Part shown: positions 1 to 8,291 of the stretch, in pieces
Layout: each line of letters starts with the position of its first letter
Numbering within the stretch: the first letter of the stretch is position 1
Assembly: GCA_048265185.1 (NCBI GenBank)
Contig: JBLXBZ010000003.1
Coordinates: 124,001 to 188,000 of the forward strand
Direction: 5' to 3'
Length of the DNA: 64,000 nt
DNA from: JBLXBZ01 sp048265185
GTDB taxonomy: Bacteria > Pseudomonadota > Alphaproteobacteria > Rhizobiales > Stappiaceae
Position numbers and translations under genes: made by a program
The notes under the pieces: generated by a model
Told to the model about the DNA's origin: nothing
The model's database searches: none
What the model saw: only the letters and a program-made list of their open reading frames with translations

Positions 1-163
1 TTCCATCGTCATTGGTGCGCATTTCATGAAAAAGCGCGCCGCCCAGACCTGTGCGCTTAATGGTTTTCAAGAATTGCTTCGGAATGATCATATCGGTGTC
101 GATATTGATGATGGGCATGGGCGCGGCGACGCCGGTGAGCGTGTCAAATTTTTCCAAGGTCAT
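1..163 (-). CDS. leuD: 3-isopropylmalate dehydratase small subunit, N-terminal part (cut by window edge)
   Basis: Only the first 54 codons are in the window. They read as the classic LeuD N-terminus: a short EKFDTLTGVAAP lead, then INIDTDMIIPKQFLK and a TGLG motif. LeuD forms the swivel domain of the isopropylmalate isomerase with LeuC, converting 2- to 3-isopropylmalate in leucine synthesis in the cytoplasm. The ATG at 163 has the Shine-Dalgarno sequence (AAGGAG) directly against it with no spacer. The in-frame TTG two codons later (157) has a 6-base spacer and would give a protein starting MEKF, as many LeuD do, so TTG 157 may be the real start. Leucine biosynthesis sits beside arginine biosynthesis (argC), on the same strand. 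Confidence 0.9.
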   Translation of the reverse strand, partial: MTLEKFDTLTGVAAPMPIINIDTDMIIPKQFLKTIKRTGLGGALFHEMRTNDDG

Positions 164-240
164 CTCCTTGATTGCGAAAACGCAGGAACTTAAGAGCTAA
201 GAACATGCGACTGGTCGTCAGATGCGGAAGGTGGCGCAGG

Positions 241-1194
241 TTACGCCGCCGTGAGGCTTGCTGAAGCGTCAATGCCCAGCATCAGATTAAGGTTTTGCAC
301 GGCGGCGCCGGAAGCGCCTTTGCCAAGATTGTCATAAACCGCTATCAGCACCGCCTGCGCCGCCGCGTCATTGGCGAATACGTGTAAACGCATGCGGTTG
401 GTGCCGTTAAATGTTTCTGGATCGAGATCAGGGATTTTCTCGCCCTGATTCAAGGGAGCCACGTCGATAAAGCTTGCTTTCAGGCCGGCGTAACGCTCGC
501 GCAGGGCCGCATGAATTTGCGCGCCGGTGGGGGCGTTTGCTTCGCCGCCCAGTTGCAACGGCACGCAGGTGACCATACCTTGAGCGTAATCTCCCACCGC
601 CGGCTGGAATAGGGGCGTGCGGGCGAGGTTGGAATAGGCTTGCATTTCCGGTAGATGTTTGTGTTTCAGCCCAAGCGCGTAAGGCATATAAGGCGCATTG
701 TCGGCCTTTTCCGCTTCATAGGTTTCCATCAAAGCGCGTCCGCCGCCGGAATAACCGGAAATGGCGTTGACAGTGAGCGGAAAATCAGCGCGAAGCAGGC
801 CGGCTTCCACCAATGGCCGCACGCAGGCGATCACCCCTTGCGGGTAGCAGCCGGGGTTGCTGACCCGTTTCGCCGCGGCGATGACTTTGTCCTGATCCGG
901 GGTCATTTCCGCGAAACCATAGACCCACCCCTCCGCCACTCTGTGCGCGGACGACGCGTCGATCACCCGGGTTTCTGGGTTTTCGATCAAGGAGACGCTT
1001 TCACGCGCGGCGTCGTCGGGAAGGCACAGAATCGCCACGTCGGCGCTGTTGAGAATCTGGGCGCGGGCGGCTTTGTCCTTGCGCCGCTCCGGTGCGATCG
1101 ACAAGAGTTCAATGTCGCGTCGCGCCGCCAAACGCTCACGGATTTGCAGACCCGTCGTTCCGGCTTCGCCATCGATGAACACGCGCGCGACCAT
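241..1194 (-). CDS. argC: N-acetyl-gamma-glutamyl-phosphate reductase, short (type 2) form
   Basis: A 317-residue protein that reduces N-acetylglutamyl phosphate to the semialdehyde with NADPH, third step of arginine synthesis, cytoplasmic. The N-terminus has a Rossmann-type GEAGTTGLQIRERL stretch. The catalytic cysteine lies in SNPGCYPQG at about residue 115, and the later GLKHKHLPEM block is family-typical. The length fits the type 2 subclass. Start ATG 1194 was chosen over an upstream in-frame start because AGGAG lies 8 bases before it and the protein then begins MVARVFIDGEAGTTG, like its relatives. argG lies about 17 kb away, so the arginine genes are dispersed. Confidence 0.93.
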   Translation of the reverse strand: MVARVFIDGEAGTTGLQIRERLAARRDIELLSIAPERRKDKAARAQILNSADVAILCLPDDAARESVSLIENPETRVIDASSAHRVAEGWVYGFAEMTPDQDKVIAAAKRVSNPGCYPQGVIACVRPLVEAGLLRADFPLTVNAISGYSGGGRALMETYEAEKADNAPYMPYALGLKHKHLPEMQAYSNLARTPLFQPAVGDYAQGMVTCVPLQLGGEANAPTGAQIHAALRERYAGLKASFIDVAPLNQGEKIPDLDPETFNGTNRMRLHVFANDAAAQAVLIAVYDNLGKGASGAAVQNLNLMLGIDASASLTAA

Positions 1195-1294
1195 CGTTTT
1201 TCTCCTGTTTAAACAGTTACGTTGAATTTGAGTGCTCGTTCTACACAAATTTCACGGCTTTGTCATGAGAGCAAAATTATCAGTAAGTGATAAT

Positions 1295-1319
1295 GACTGA
1301 CGCATTGTCGGCGTCAGTC
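1295..1319 (-). terminator. Perfect 9-bp stem-loop overlapping the stop codon of the AhpD-like gene
   Basis: GACTGACGC and GCGTCAGTC form a perfect inverted repeat with a 7-base loop, ending over the stop codon at 1314-1316. There is no strong T-tract on either strand, so this is a transcript-end hairpin by position rather than a textbook intrinsic terminator. Confidence 0.45.
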
Positions 1320-1895
1320 TTCTCCCCGTCCCATGGCGCGATATTCGGGGTTTGGTCGCATGTCCGTGGCGCTCGCCATTCGGTTGGTCATGTTGAAAAA
1401 GGCGGCCGTAGCGGAAATATCCCAGATATCTCGCTCGCTAAAGCCTGCGTTTCGCAAGAGGTCTCGGTCCTCGTCTGCGATCAAATGCGGGCTTTCGGTA
1501 AGCTTGACTGAGAAATCCAGCATGGACCTCTGGCGGGGTGACAGATCCGCCGCTCGATAGTTCATTATCAAAATTTCGCCAAGTTCCGGATCTGATGCGA
1601 GCTGGCGCACGGCCGCTCCATGAGCGCTCAAGCAATAATAGCATCGGTTTACGGCTGAAACGACGACGGCGATCATTTCCCGCTCCAGTTTGGACAGGCC
1701 GCTGTCGGCGAGCATCAGCTCATTATACATGGTGGTGAAGGCCTTGAACTTTTTCTCGTCGAAGGCGTAGGCGCGTAAAACATTAGGGACCATTCTCAGC
1801 TTTTCTTCGCATTTTGCGAAATACGCCTTAATTTCATCCGAATTTGGCCCGTCTGTTGGAATGTCTAGTGCAATAATATTTATTTTAGCGTTCAT
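1314..1895 (-). CDS. Carboxymuconolactone decarboxylase-like / peroxidase-related enzyme (AhpD superfamily)
   Basis: A 193-residue, all-helical AhpD-fold protein. The CxxC-type redox motif with the downstream histidine is visible as NRCYYCLSAHG at about residues 80-90, preceded by the LEREMIAVVVSAV helix. Members of this group are presumed thiol peroxidase or reductase enzymes; the physiological substrate is unknown. Start ATG 1895 is supported by AAGGGGA a few bases upstream and gives MNAKINIIALDI; an in-frame start at 1937 has no ribosome site. It resembles the uncharacterised peroxidase-related family rather than true AhpD, which occurs separately at 23.2 kb. Confidence 0.82.
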   Translation of the reverse strand: MNAKINIIALDIPTDGPNSDEIKAYFAKCEEKLRMVPNVLRAYAFDEKKFKAFTTMYNELMLADSGLSKLEREMIAVVVSAVNRCYYCLSAHGAAVRQLASDPELGEILIMNYRAADLSPRQRSMLDFSVKLTESPHLIADEDRDLLRNAGFSERDIWDISATAAFFNMTNRMASATDMRPNPEYRAMGRGED

Positions 1896-2059
1896 TTTTG
1901 TCCCCTTGATCATTCCGTCATTGTCCTTCTCTACCATATGTTTAGCATGAAGACTCAGCCGCAGCCGCGACGGCGGCGGGAGGATAGGAATATGACGGTG
2001 GGACGGGGTGATGCGCCTGGACGTCTAACCTGTTTACGCCACATTATTTGGAGCAAGAT

Positions 2060-5000
2060 ATGCCGGAAGCCCGGGACGGTGCCAAACGCCAACTGATCGA
2101 TGCGGTATTTAATGATCTTCACAGCGAGGAGCCTGATCTAGCTGCTTTCGCCCGCGATTTGTTTTCGCAGGGCGCAAGCGAGGATCTTGTCGCTTATTCG
2201 GCTTCTGAACTCATTGCTTTCGCCCGTGCTTCATGGGCGAATATGGCGGCTCACCCTGTCGGGAGCCATAGGATTCAAGTTTATAACCCGAGCTTCACGG
2301 TGGAGGGCGTGCGCGCCGAAGACGTGACGGTGGTTGAGGTCATAAACGACAATATGCCGTTCCTTGTTGATTCGGTTATGAGCGAGTTGCAGGAAACCGG
2401 CTTGGAGGTGCGCCTCTTCTTGCATCCGATTGTTGCGGTGGGGCGTGATGACGCAGGAAAATTGACGTCTTATTTGGGCGTTGGCAAGTCCACCGACGGC
2501 GAGGCGACGCGCCGTGAAAGCTTGATTCATATTCACGTGAATCGGATGGATTCCTCAGAGGAGCGGAGCGATCTCGAGGCGCGTCTTGATCTGGTGTTGC
2601 GCGACATTCGCATCGCCGTGGCTGATTGGGAGCCAATGAAAGCGCGGCTGGATGCTGCCATAGAGACTTACAAGAACGATCCACCTCCTTCAGACCCTTC
2701 CGAATTGCAGGAGGCGGTGCAATTTTTGGAGTGGATCGCCGCCGATAACTTTACCCTGCTTGGTATGCGGGAATATTTCTTTGACGGCGATGCGGGCCAT
2801 GAGGAGTTTGCTCTTCAAGAGGGACCAGGTCTTGGGTTGCTGGCGGATCCCGAGACCCGGGTTTTGCGTCGGGGCGCGGAATTTGTGGTGATGACGCCGG
2901 AGATTCGCGAGTTTTTAAATCGGCCTGAACCGTTGATCATCGCAAAAGCGAATGTAAAGAGTCGGGTTCACCGCCGGGTCTATATGGATTACATCGGCGT
3001 TAAGTTGTTTGACGAAAATGGAAACCTGATCGGCGAGCTGCGTGTCGTTGGGCTTTTCGCTTCGACTGCTTATACGTTGTCGACGGCGACAATTCCTTAT
3101 TTGCGCCGTAAGGCGGCGAATGTGATTGCGCGCGCAGGCTATGATTCGGAAAGTCATTCGGGTCGGGCGCTGATGAACGTTTTGGAAAGTTATCCGCGCG
3201 ACGAGCTGTTTCAAATTGATTTCGAAACATTATTTGATTTCGCCACATCCATTTTGCAATTGGATGAACGCCCGCGCATCCGCGTTCTAGCGCGCCGTGA
3301 TCGGTTCGATCGTTTTGTCTCCATTTTGTGTTTCGTCCCGCGTGATCGGTTTACCACCGCAGTGCGTCTGCAAATAGGTGAATATCTGGCGAAGGTCTAT
3401 GATGGACATCTCTCCGCTTGGTATGTGACCTATCCGGAGGGGTCTTTGGCGCGGGTGCATTTCATTGTCGGTCGCAGCGCCGGCGAGACGCCGGATCCGG
3501 CTCAGGAAGCGCTGGAGCAATGCGTCGCCGATATTGTGCGCACATGGAGCGATAGCTTACGTGAGGCTTTGCGGGCGACGTTTGGAGCTAACCGCGCCTT
3601 GACTTACTTCAACCGCTACGGCGAAGCCTTCCAAGGCGGTTACAGTTCGGTGTTTGACGTATCCGCTGCAGTTGAGGACATCCGCAGCGTTGAACGATTG
3701 ACGCAAACTTATCATACGGCGATTTCGTTTTATTTGCGCAAAGGTGACGCTGATCACCGGATTTCTTTCAAAGTTTACCACTATGAAACGCCAATTCCTC
3801 TTTCGGCGCGTGTGCCGATGCTGGAAAATATGGGTTTCAAGGTGATTAATGAGCGCACCTTCCGGATTACGCCTTCTGACCGTCCAATGGCCTATTTGCA
3901 TGAGATGACCCTTGAGCGAGCCGATGGCGAGGCTATAGCGCGCAATGACGACCTTCGGGATCGCCTTGAAGCTTTGTTTATGGCGGTTTGGAACGGGCGG
4001 TGTGAATCCGACGGTTATAACGCGCTTGTGCTGAAAGCGAAGTTGGCGTGGCGGGATATCGCCGTGCTGCGCGCATTGTCGCGCTATTTGCGTCAGGCGC
4101 GAATACCTTTTTCCGAAGATTACATGTGGGGGACGCTCAATCGTTATCCCGACATCACGCGCAAGCTTGTGGATCTATTTCATTATCGCTTTGATCCAAT
4201 GCGGGACACGCCGGAATCCGCTGTGCGGATTGCGCAGATTGAAGAACAGTTAAGCGCTCTATTTGATGAAGTGAGCAGCCTTGATGATGATCGTATTTTG
4301 CGCCGGTTCCAAAATATCATCGTCGCCATGCTGCGCACTAATTTCTTCCAGCTGGCCTCTAACGGGCAGCCGAAATCGACTTTCGCCTTTAAAATTGATC
4401 CGCATCTCGTGGAGGAGTTGCCGCTCCCCCGACCATATCGCGAAATATTCGTCTATAGCCCGAGGGTTGAAGGCGTGCATTTGCGCTTTGGAGGCGTGGC
4501 GCGCGGCGGCTTGCGCTGGTCGGATCGACAACAAGATTTCCGTACCGAGGTTCTGGGGTTGGTTAAGGCCCAGCATGTGAAGAACGCGGTGATCGTTCCA
4601 GTTGGAGCCAAGGGAGGTTTTGTGCCCAAACAGCTTCCTGCCGGGGGAACGCGCGAGGAAATATTTGCTGAAGGAACGGAGGCCTACAAGATATTCATAT
4701 CGTCGCTTCTGGACGTTACCGATAATCTTGAAGGCGATGAAATCCTGCCGCCGGCGCAAGTGGTTCGCCATGACGGCGACGACCCGTATCTGGTGGTGGC
4801 CGCCGATAAGGGCACGGCGACATTCTCCGACACCGCCAATAGGATTTCCGAGAGTCGCAATTTCTGGCTCGGGGACGCTTTCGCCTCGGGCGGTTCGGCG
4901 GGGTATGACCATAAGAAAATGGGCATCACCGCTCGCGGCGGCTGGGAGGCGGTCAAACGCCATTTCCGCGAAATGGATCATGACGTTCAGACACAACCCT

Positions 5001-6868
5001 TCACGGTGGCCGGCGTTGGCGATATGTCGGGCGACGTCTTTGGCAACGGCATGCTGCTTTCCAAGGAAATTCGTCTAGTGGCGGCGTTTGATCATCGCGA
5101 TATTTTCTTTGACCCCACGCCGAATGAAAAAGCCACATGGGCGGAACGCAAGCGCTTGTTCGACATGGGACGTTCGTCTTGGGCCGATTTTGATCGCAGC
5201 GTGATATCGCAAGGCGGCGGCGTTTTCTCCCGTTCGGCGAAGTCTATTCCCCTGTCTTCGCAAATGCAGGACATGCTGGGTCTGATGAAGCCAAGCGCCA
5301 TGCCGCATGAGGTGATCAAAGCCATTTTGCGGATGAAGGTCGACCTTCTGTGGTTCGGCGGCATCGGCACTTATATTCGCGCCTCAACTGAAACTGACGT
5401 GCAAGCGGGCGATCGGGCGAACGACCCGATCCGCATTACTGCGGGGGACGTGGGCGCGAAAGTCATTGGCGAAGGCGCCAATTTGGGCATGACTCAAAAG
5501 GCTCGGATTGAATTCCAACGTCATGGCGGTCGCTGCAACTCGGACGCGATTGATAACTCCGCAGGCGTGAATTCGTCCGATATTGAGGTCAACATCAAGA
5601 TCGCTTTGGGGGCGGCTTTGCGCAGCGGGCGATTTGACGTTGCTGAGCGCAATGATTTGCTCGCTGAAATGACCGATGAAGTAGCAGAACTGGTTCTGCG
5701 TAATAACTATCTGCAGACGCTGGCCATCAGCCTCACCCAATTGCGCGCCATGGAGGACTTTGGTTATCAAAGTCGCATGATGCGGCAGTTGGAGCAGGCC
5801 GGTCTTTTGGACCGCGCTGTGGAGGAGCTGCCTGACAATGCGGCCATGGCCGCATTGGCGAAGGCGGGGCTTCCGCTCACGCGTCCGGAAATTGCGGTGC
5901 TGCTCTCTTATGCGAAAATCACGCTCTATGATGAGCTGCTGAAAAGCCATGTGCCGGACGATCAATATCTGGCGAGAGAATTGTTCCGCTATTTTCCTTC
6001 GCAAATGCGCGAGGCCTATGGAGAGGAGATTGCCGGTCATCGTCTGCGCCGCGAGATTATCGCCACTGTTTTGGCGAATTCGATGATCAACCGCGGCGGC
6101 CCCACTTATTTGACGCGGATTTCCGATCAGACGGGCGAAAGCCCGGCGGCCATCGCTCAAAGCTTTGCCGCAGTGCGCGACGCTTATGGATTAACGGAGC
6201 TCAACGGCGAGATTGACGCTTTGGACAACGCCGTTCCCGGAGCTTTGCAGCTTGAGCTCTACACAAGAGTTCAAAATCTGGTGCTTGATCAAACTGTTTG
6301 GTTCTTGCGCAACGTCACCTTTGATGACGGCATTGAAGCGACTGTTTGCAGGTTTAAAGCGGGGATTGACGCGCTTGCGCCGAAGTTGGAGCATTTGCTT
6401 CCCGACGTTATTTGCGCGCATTTGGACGAAGAGGCGGATCGCTGGACGGGGGCCGGGGTTCCCGAGCCTTTGGCGCGGCGTATCGTCCGGCTGACGTATG
6501 AAACGTCGGTGCCGGATATCGTTCTGGTGGCGGAGGAGACAGACACCGACTATGCGGATGCGGCGAAAGCCTATTTCGACGTGGCGGATCATTTCCGTCT
6601 TGGGGCCATGGACGAAAAGGCGCGTGCGTTAAAAATCGACGATTATTACGATGGTCTAGCGCTTGATCGCGCGCGGGCGATGTTGGCGGCCGCGCATCGG
6701 AAAATCGCGGTGCAGGCGTTGCGCCAGGATGGAGTCGCCAATTGGCTCGAGGTGAATGGGGCGAGAATTTCTCAAACCGCCAAAAGCGCCGTTGAAATTG
6801 TCGAGGGCGATTTGACGGTGTCGAAATTCTCCGTCGCGGCCAGCTTGATGGCTGAATTGACCAAGTGA
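2060..6868 (+). CDS. gdh: NAD-dependent glutamate dehydrogenase, large (about 180 kDa) type
   Basis: A 1602-residue protein of the large NAD-GDH family typical of alphaproteobacteria and Pseudomonas, deaminating glutamate to 2-oxoglutarate for catabolism. The N-terminal half carries ACT-like regulatory segments. The catalytic domain has the substrate motif RGGLRWSDR near residue 812 and the PVGAKGGFVPK lysine block near 847. The nucleotide-binding part shows GEGANLGMTQKARIEF near 1137. ATG 2060 is preferred because GGAG lies 6 bases upstream; a TTG at 2048 is in frame but overlaps that site. The stop codon overlaps the GTG start of the next gene, so the exporter downstream is translationally coupled. 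A DNA-level gene name such as gdhB or gdhZ cannot be decided from sequence alone. Confidence 0.95.
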   Translation: MPEARDGAKRQLIDAVFNDLHSEEPDLAAFARDLFSQGASEDLVAYSASELIAFARASWANMAAHPVGSHRIQVYNPSFTVEGVRAEDVTVVEVINDNMPFLVDSVMSELQETGLEVRLFLHPIVAVGRDDAGKLTSYLGVGKSTDGEATRRESLIHIHVNRMDSSEERSDLEARLDLVLRDIRIAVADWEPMKARLDAAIETYKNDPPPSDPSELQEAVQFLEWIAADNFTLLGMREYFFDGDAGHEEFALQEGPGLGLLADPETRVLRRGAEFVVMTPEIREFLNRPEPLIIAKANVKSRVHRRVYMDYIGVKLFDENGNLIGELRVVGLFASTAYTLSTATIPYLRRKAANVIARAGYDSESHSGRALMNVLESYPRDELFQIDFETLFDFATSILQLDERPRIRVLARRDRFDRFVSILCFVPRDRFTTAVRLQIGEYLAKVYDGHLSAWYVTYPEGSLARVHFIVGRSAGETPDPAQEALEQCVADIVRTWSDSLREALRATFGANRALTYFNRYGEAFQGGYSSVFDVSAAVEDIRSVERLTQTYHTAISFYLRKGDADHRISFKVYHYETPIPLSARVPMLENMGFKVINERTFRITPSDRPMAYLHEMTLERADGEAIARNDDLRDRLEALFMAVWNGRCESDGYNALVLKAKLAWRDIAVLRALSRYLRQARIPFSEDYMWGTLNRYPDITRKLVDLFHYRFDPMRDTPESAVRIAQIEEQLSALFDEVSSLDDDRILRRFQNIIVAMLRTNFFQLASNGQPKSTFAFKIDPHLVEELPLPRPYREIFVYSPRVEGVHLRFGGVARGGLRWSDRQQDFRTEVLGLVKAQHVKNAVIVPVGAKGGFVPKQLPAGGTREEIFAEGTEAYKIFISSLLDVTDNLEGDEILPPAQVVRHDGDDPYLVVAADKGTATFSDTANRISESRNFWLGDAFASGGSAGYDHKKMGITARGGWEAVKRHFREMDHDVQTQPFTVAGVGDMSGDVFGNGMLLSKEIRLVAAFDHRDIFFDPTPNEKATWAERKRLFDMGRSSWADFDRSVISQGGGVFSRSAKSIPLSSQMQDMLGLMKPSAMPHEVIKAILRMKVDLLWFGGIGTYIRASTETDVQAGDRANDPIRITAGDVGAKVIGEGANLGMTQKARIEFQRHGGRCNSDAIDNSAGVNSSDIEVNIKIALGAALRSGRFDVAERNDLLAEMTDEVAELVLRNNYLQTLAISLTQLRAMEDFGYQSRMMRQLEQAGLLDRAVEELPDNAAMAALAKAGLPLTRPEIAVLLSYAKITLYDELLKSHVPDDQYLARELFRYFPSQMREAYGEEIAGHRLRREIIATVLANSMINRGGPTYLTRISDQTGESPAAIAQSFAAVRDAYGLTELNGEIDALDNAVPGALQLELYTRVQNLVLDQTVWFLRNVTFDDGIEATVCRFKAGIDALAPKLEHLLPDVICAHLDEEADRWTGAGVPEPLARRIVRLTYETSVPDIVLVAEETDTDYADAAKAYFDVADHFRLGAMDEKARALKIDDYYDGLALDRARAMLAAAHRKIAVQALRQDGVANWLEVNGARISQTAKSAVEIVEGDLTVSKFSVAASLMAELTK

Positions 6869-8244
6869 CGGCCCAGGTCGAACCGAAAGCGCGCGCAAAT
6901 CGGCGCGCGCTATTCGGCTGGGTTATGTTTGATTGGGCAGGGCAGCCGTTTTTTACGTTGGTTCTGACGTTCGTCTTCGCGCCTTATTTCGCTTCCGCCG
7001 TCGCAGCGACGCCTGCTGAGGGACAATCCCTTTGGGGATATGCGACGGCGGCGGCTGGGTTGATTATTGCGGTTCTCGCGCCGGTGTTAGGTTCGGTCGC
7101 GGACGCCGCCGGTGGGCGAAAATATTGGATCGCCGCGTTTTCCGCGCCATTTGCAGTTGGGTCGATGGCGTTATGGTTGGCGGCTCCGGGAGAAAGCGCC
7201 GTTATTCCGCTGGTTTTGGGCGCTTTTGTCGTCGCCACCGTTGGGATCGAGTTCGCAGGCGTTTTCAATAACGCAATGATGCCCGGTTTGGTTCGGCCTG
7301 AAAAGCTGGGGCGTTTGTCGGGCTATGGCTGGGCCTTGGGTTATGTGGGCGGTCTCGTCTCTCTGGTGATCGTTCTGGGGCTTTTGGCGGCCAACCCGCA
7401 AACGGATCTGACCCTTTTGGGGATGGAGCCCTTGTTTGGTCTTGATCCGGCATTACGCGAAGGGGACCGGATCGCGGGTCCCTTCGCGGCTGTTTGGTAT
7501 CTTATTTTTGTGTTGCCGTTGTTTTTGTGGACGCCGGATCAGCGCCGCAAGGCGCCATTGGCTTCGGCCATTCGCAGTGGACTTGGATCCTTATTGGCGA
7601 CTGTGGCGCAATTGCGCGCGCGTCGCTCCATAGCTATGTTTTTGCTGGCTAATATGATCTATAAGGATGGCCTTGCCGCTCTTTTTGCATTTGGCGGGAT
7701 ATACGCCGCCGGCCAGCTTGGCTGGGGGCCCATTCAGATAGGCGTTTTCGGAATTTTATTGACCATCACCGGAGCTTTTGGCGCGGTGATTGGCGGGCGG
7801 TTGGATGACCTATATGGGCCGCGCGCGGTGATTGGCGGCGCCCTATGTGTTCTGATTATCTGCGGGTTTGGTCTTGTTTCAGTGGATCGGAACACAATTT
7901 TTTTCGTGATTTCAACACCTCCAGCAACTTCTGGCGGCGCAATGTTCTCGACGCCGCCGGAACAGATATTTCTGGCGCTGGGCGGTTGCATCGGCGCGGT
8001 GAGCGGGCCTTTGCAATCGGCTTCCCGTACGCTGTTGGTCCGTTTGGCGCCTCTTCATGAAATTACGCAATATTTTGGGCTTTTCGCGTTATCTGGTAAA
8101 ATTACCAGCTTCTTTGCACCGTTTATGGTTGCGCTGGTCACGGCGGTGACCGCCAGTCAGGCGACGGGGATGGCGGTTATTCTTGGGTTTTTCATTTTGG
8201 GATTGGCGATTTTGATGCGTGTTGAACTTCGTGCGGAGAGATAA
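6865..8244 (+). CDS. MFS transporter of the UMF1 (Atg22-like) family
   Basis: A 459-residue integral membrane protein with about 12 hydrophobic segments. The opening RRALFGWVMFDWAGQPFFTL is characteristic of the UMF1 branch of the major facilitator superfamily, as is the first-loop GSVADAAGGRKYW. Eukaryotic Atg22 relatives export amino acids from the vacuole; bacterial substrates are mostly unknown. It starts with GTG 6865, overlapping the gdh stop by four bases. Coupling to a glutamate-degrading enzyme suggests amino-acid or keto-acid traffic, which is inference only. Confidence 0.85.
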   Translation: MTAQVEPKARANRRALFGWVMFDWAGQPFFTLVLTFVFAPYFASAVAATPAEGQSLWGYATAAAGLIIAVLAPVLGSVADAAGGRKYWIAAFSAPFAVGSMALWLAAPGESAVIPLVLGAFVVATVGIEFAGVFNNAMMPGLVRPEKLGRLSGYGWALGYVGGLVSLVIVLGLLAANPQTDLTLLGMEPLFGLDPALREGDRIAGPFAAVWYLIFVLPLFLWTPDQRRKAPLASAIRSGLGSLLATVAQLRARRSIAMFLLANMIYKDGLAALFAFGGIYAAGQLGWGPIQIGVFGILLTITGAFGAVIGGRLDDLYGPRAVIGGALCVLIICGFGLVSVDRNTIFFVISTPPATSGGAMFSTPPEQIFLALGGCIGAVSGPLQSASRTLLVRLAPLHEITQYFGLFALSGKITSFFAPFMVALVTAVTASQATGMAVILGFFILGLAILMRVELRAER

Positions 8245-8258
8245 CGCGATCTCAATTC

Positions 8259-8291
8259 GCCTCAATGGGATGGCTCATAAGCCATTGAGGC
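8259..8291. terminator. 10-bp perfect stem-loop between convergent genes
   Basis: GCCTCAATGG at 8259-8268 pairs perfectly with CCATTGAGGC at 8282-8291. The 13-base loop contains a second small self-complementary element (GGCT/AGCC). It lies in the 30-base gap between the exporter and the phosphodiesterase and runs over the stop codon of the latter. No U-tract follows on either strand, so the bidirectional termination role is inferred from position. Confidence 0.45.

Noticed and set aside
4259..4996. Long minus-strand ORFs inside the glutamate dehydrogenase gene (also 5384-6160 and others)
   Set aside because: They lie fully opposite a clear 1602-residue family protein, have no ribosome site and no recognisable motif; long antisense frames are common in GC-rich genes.
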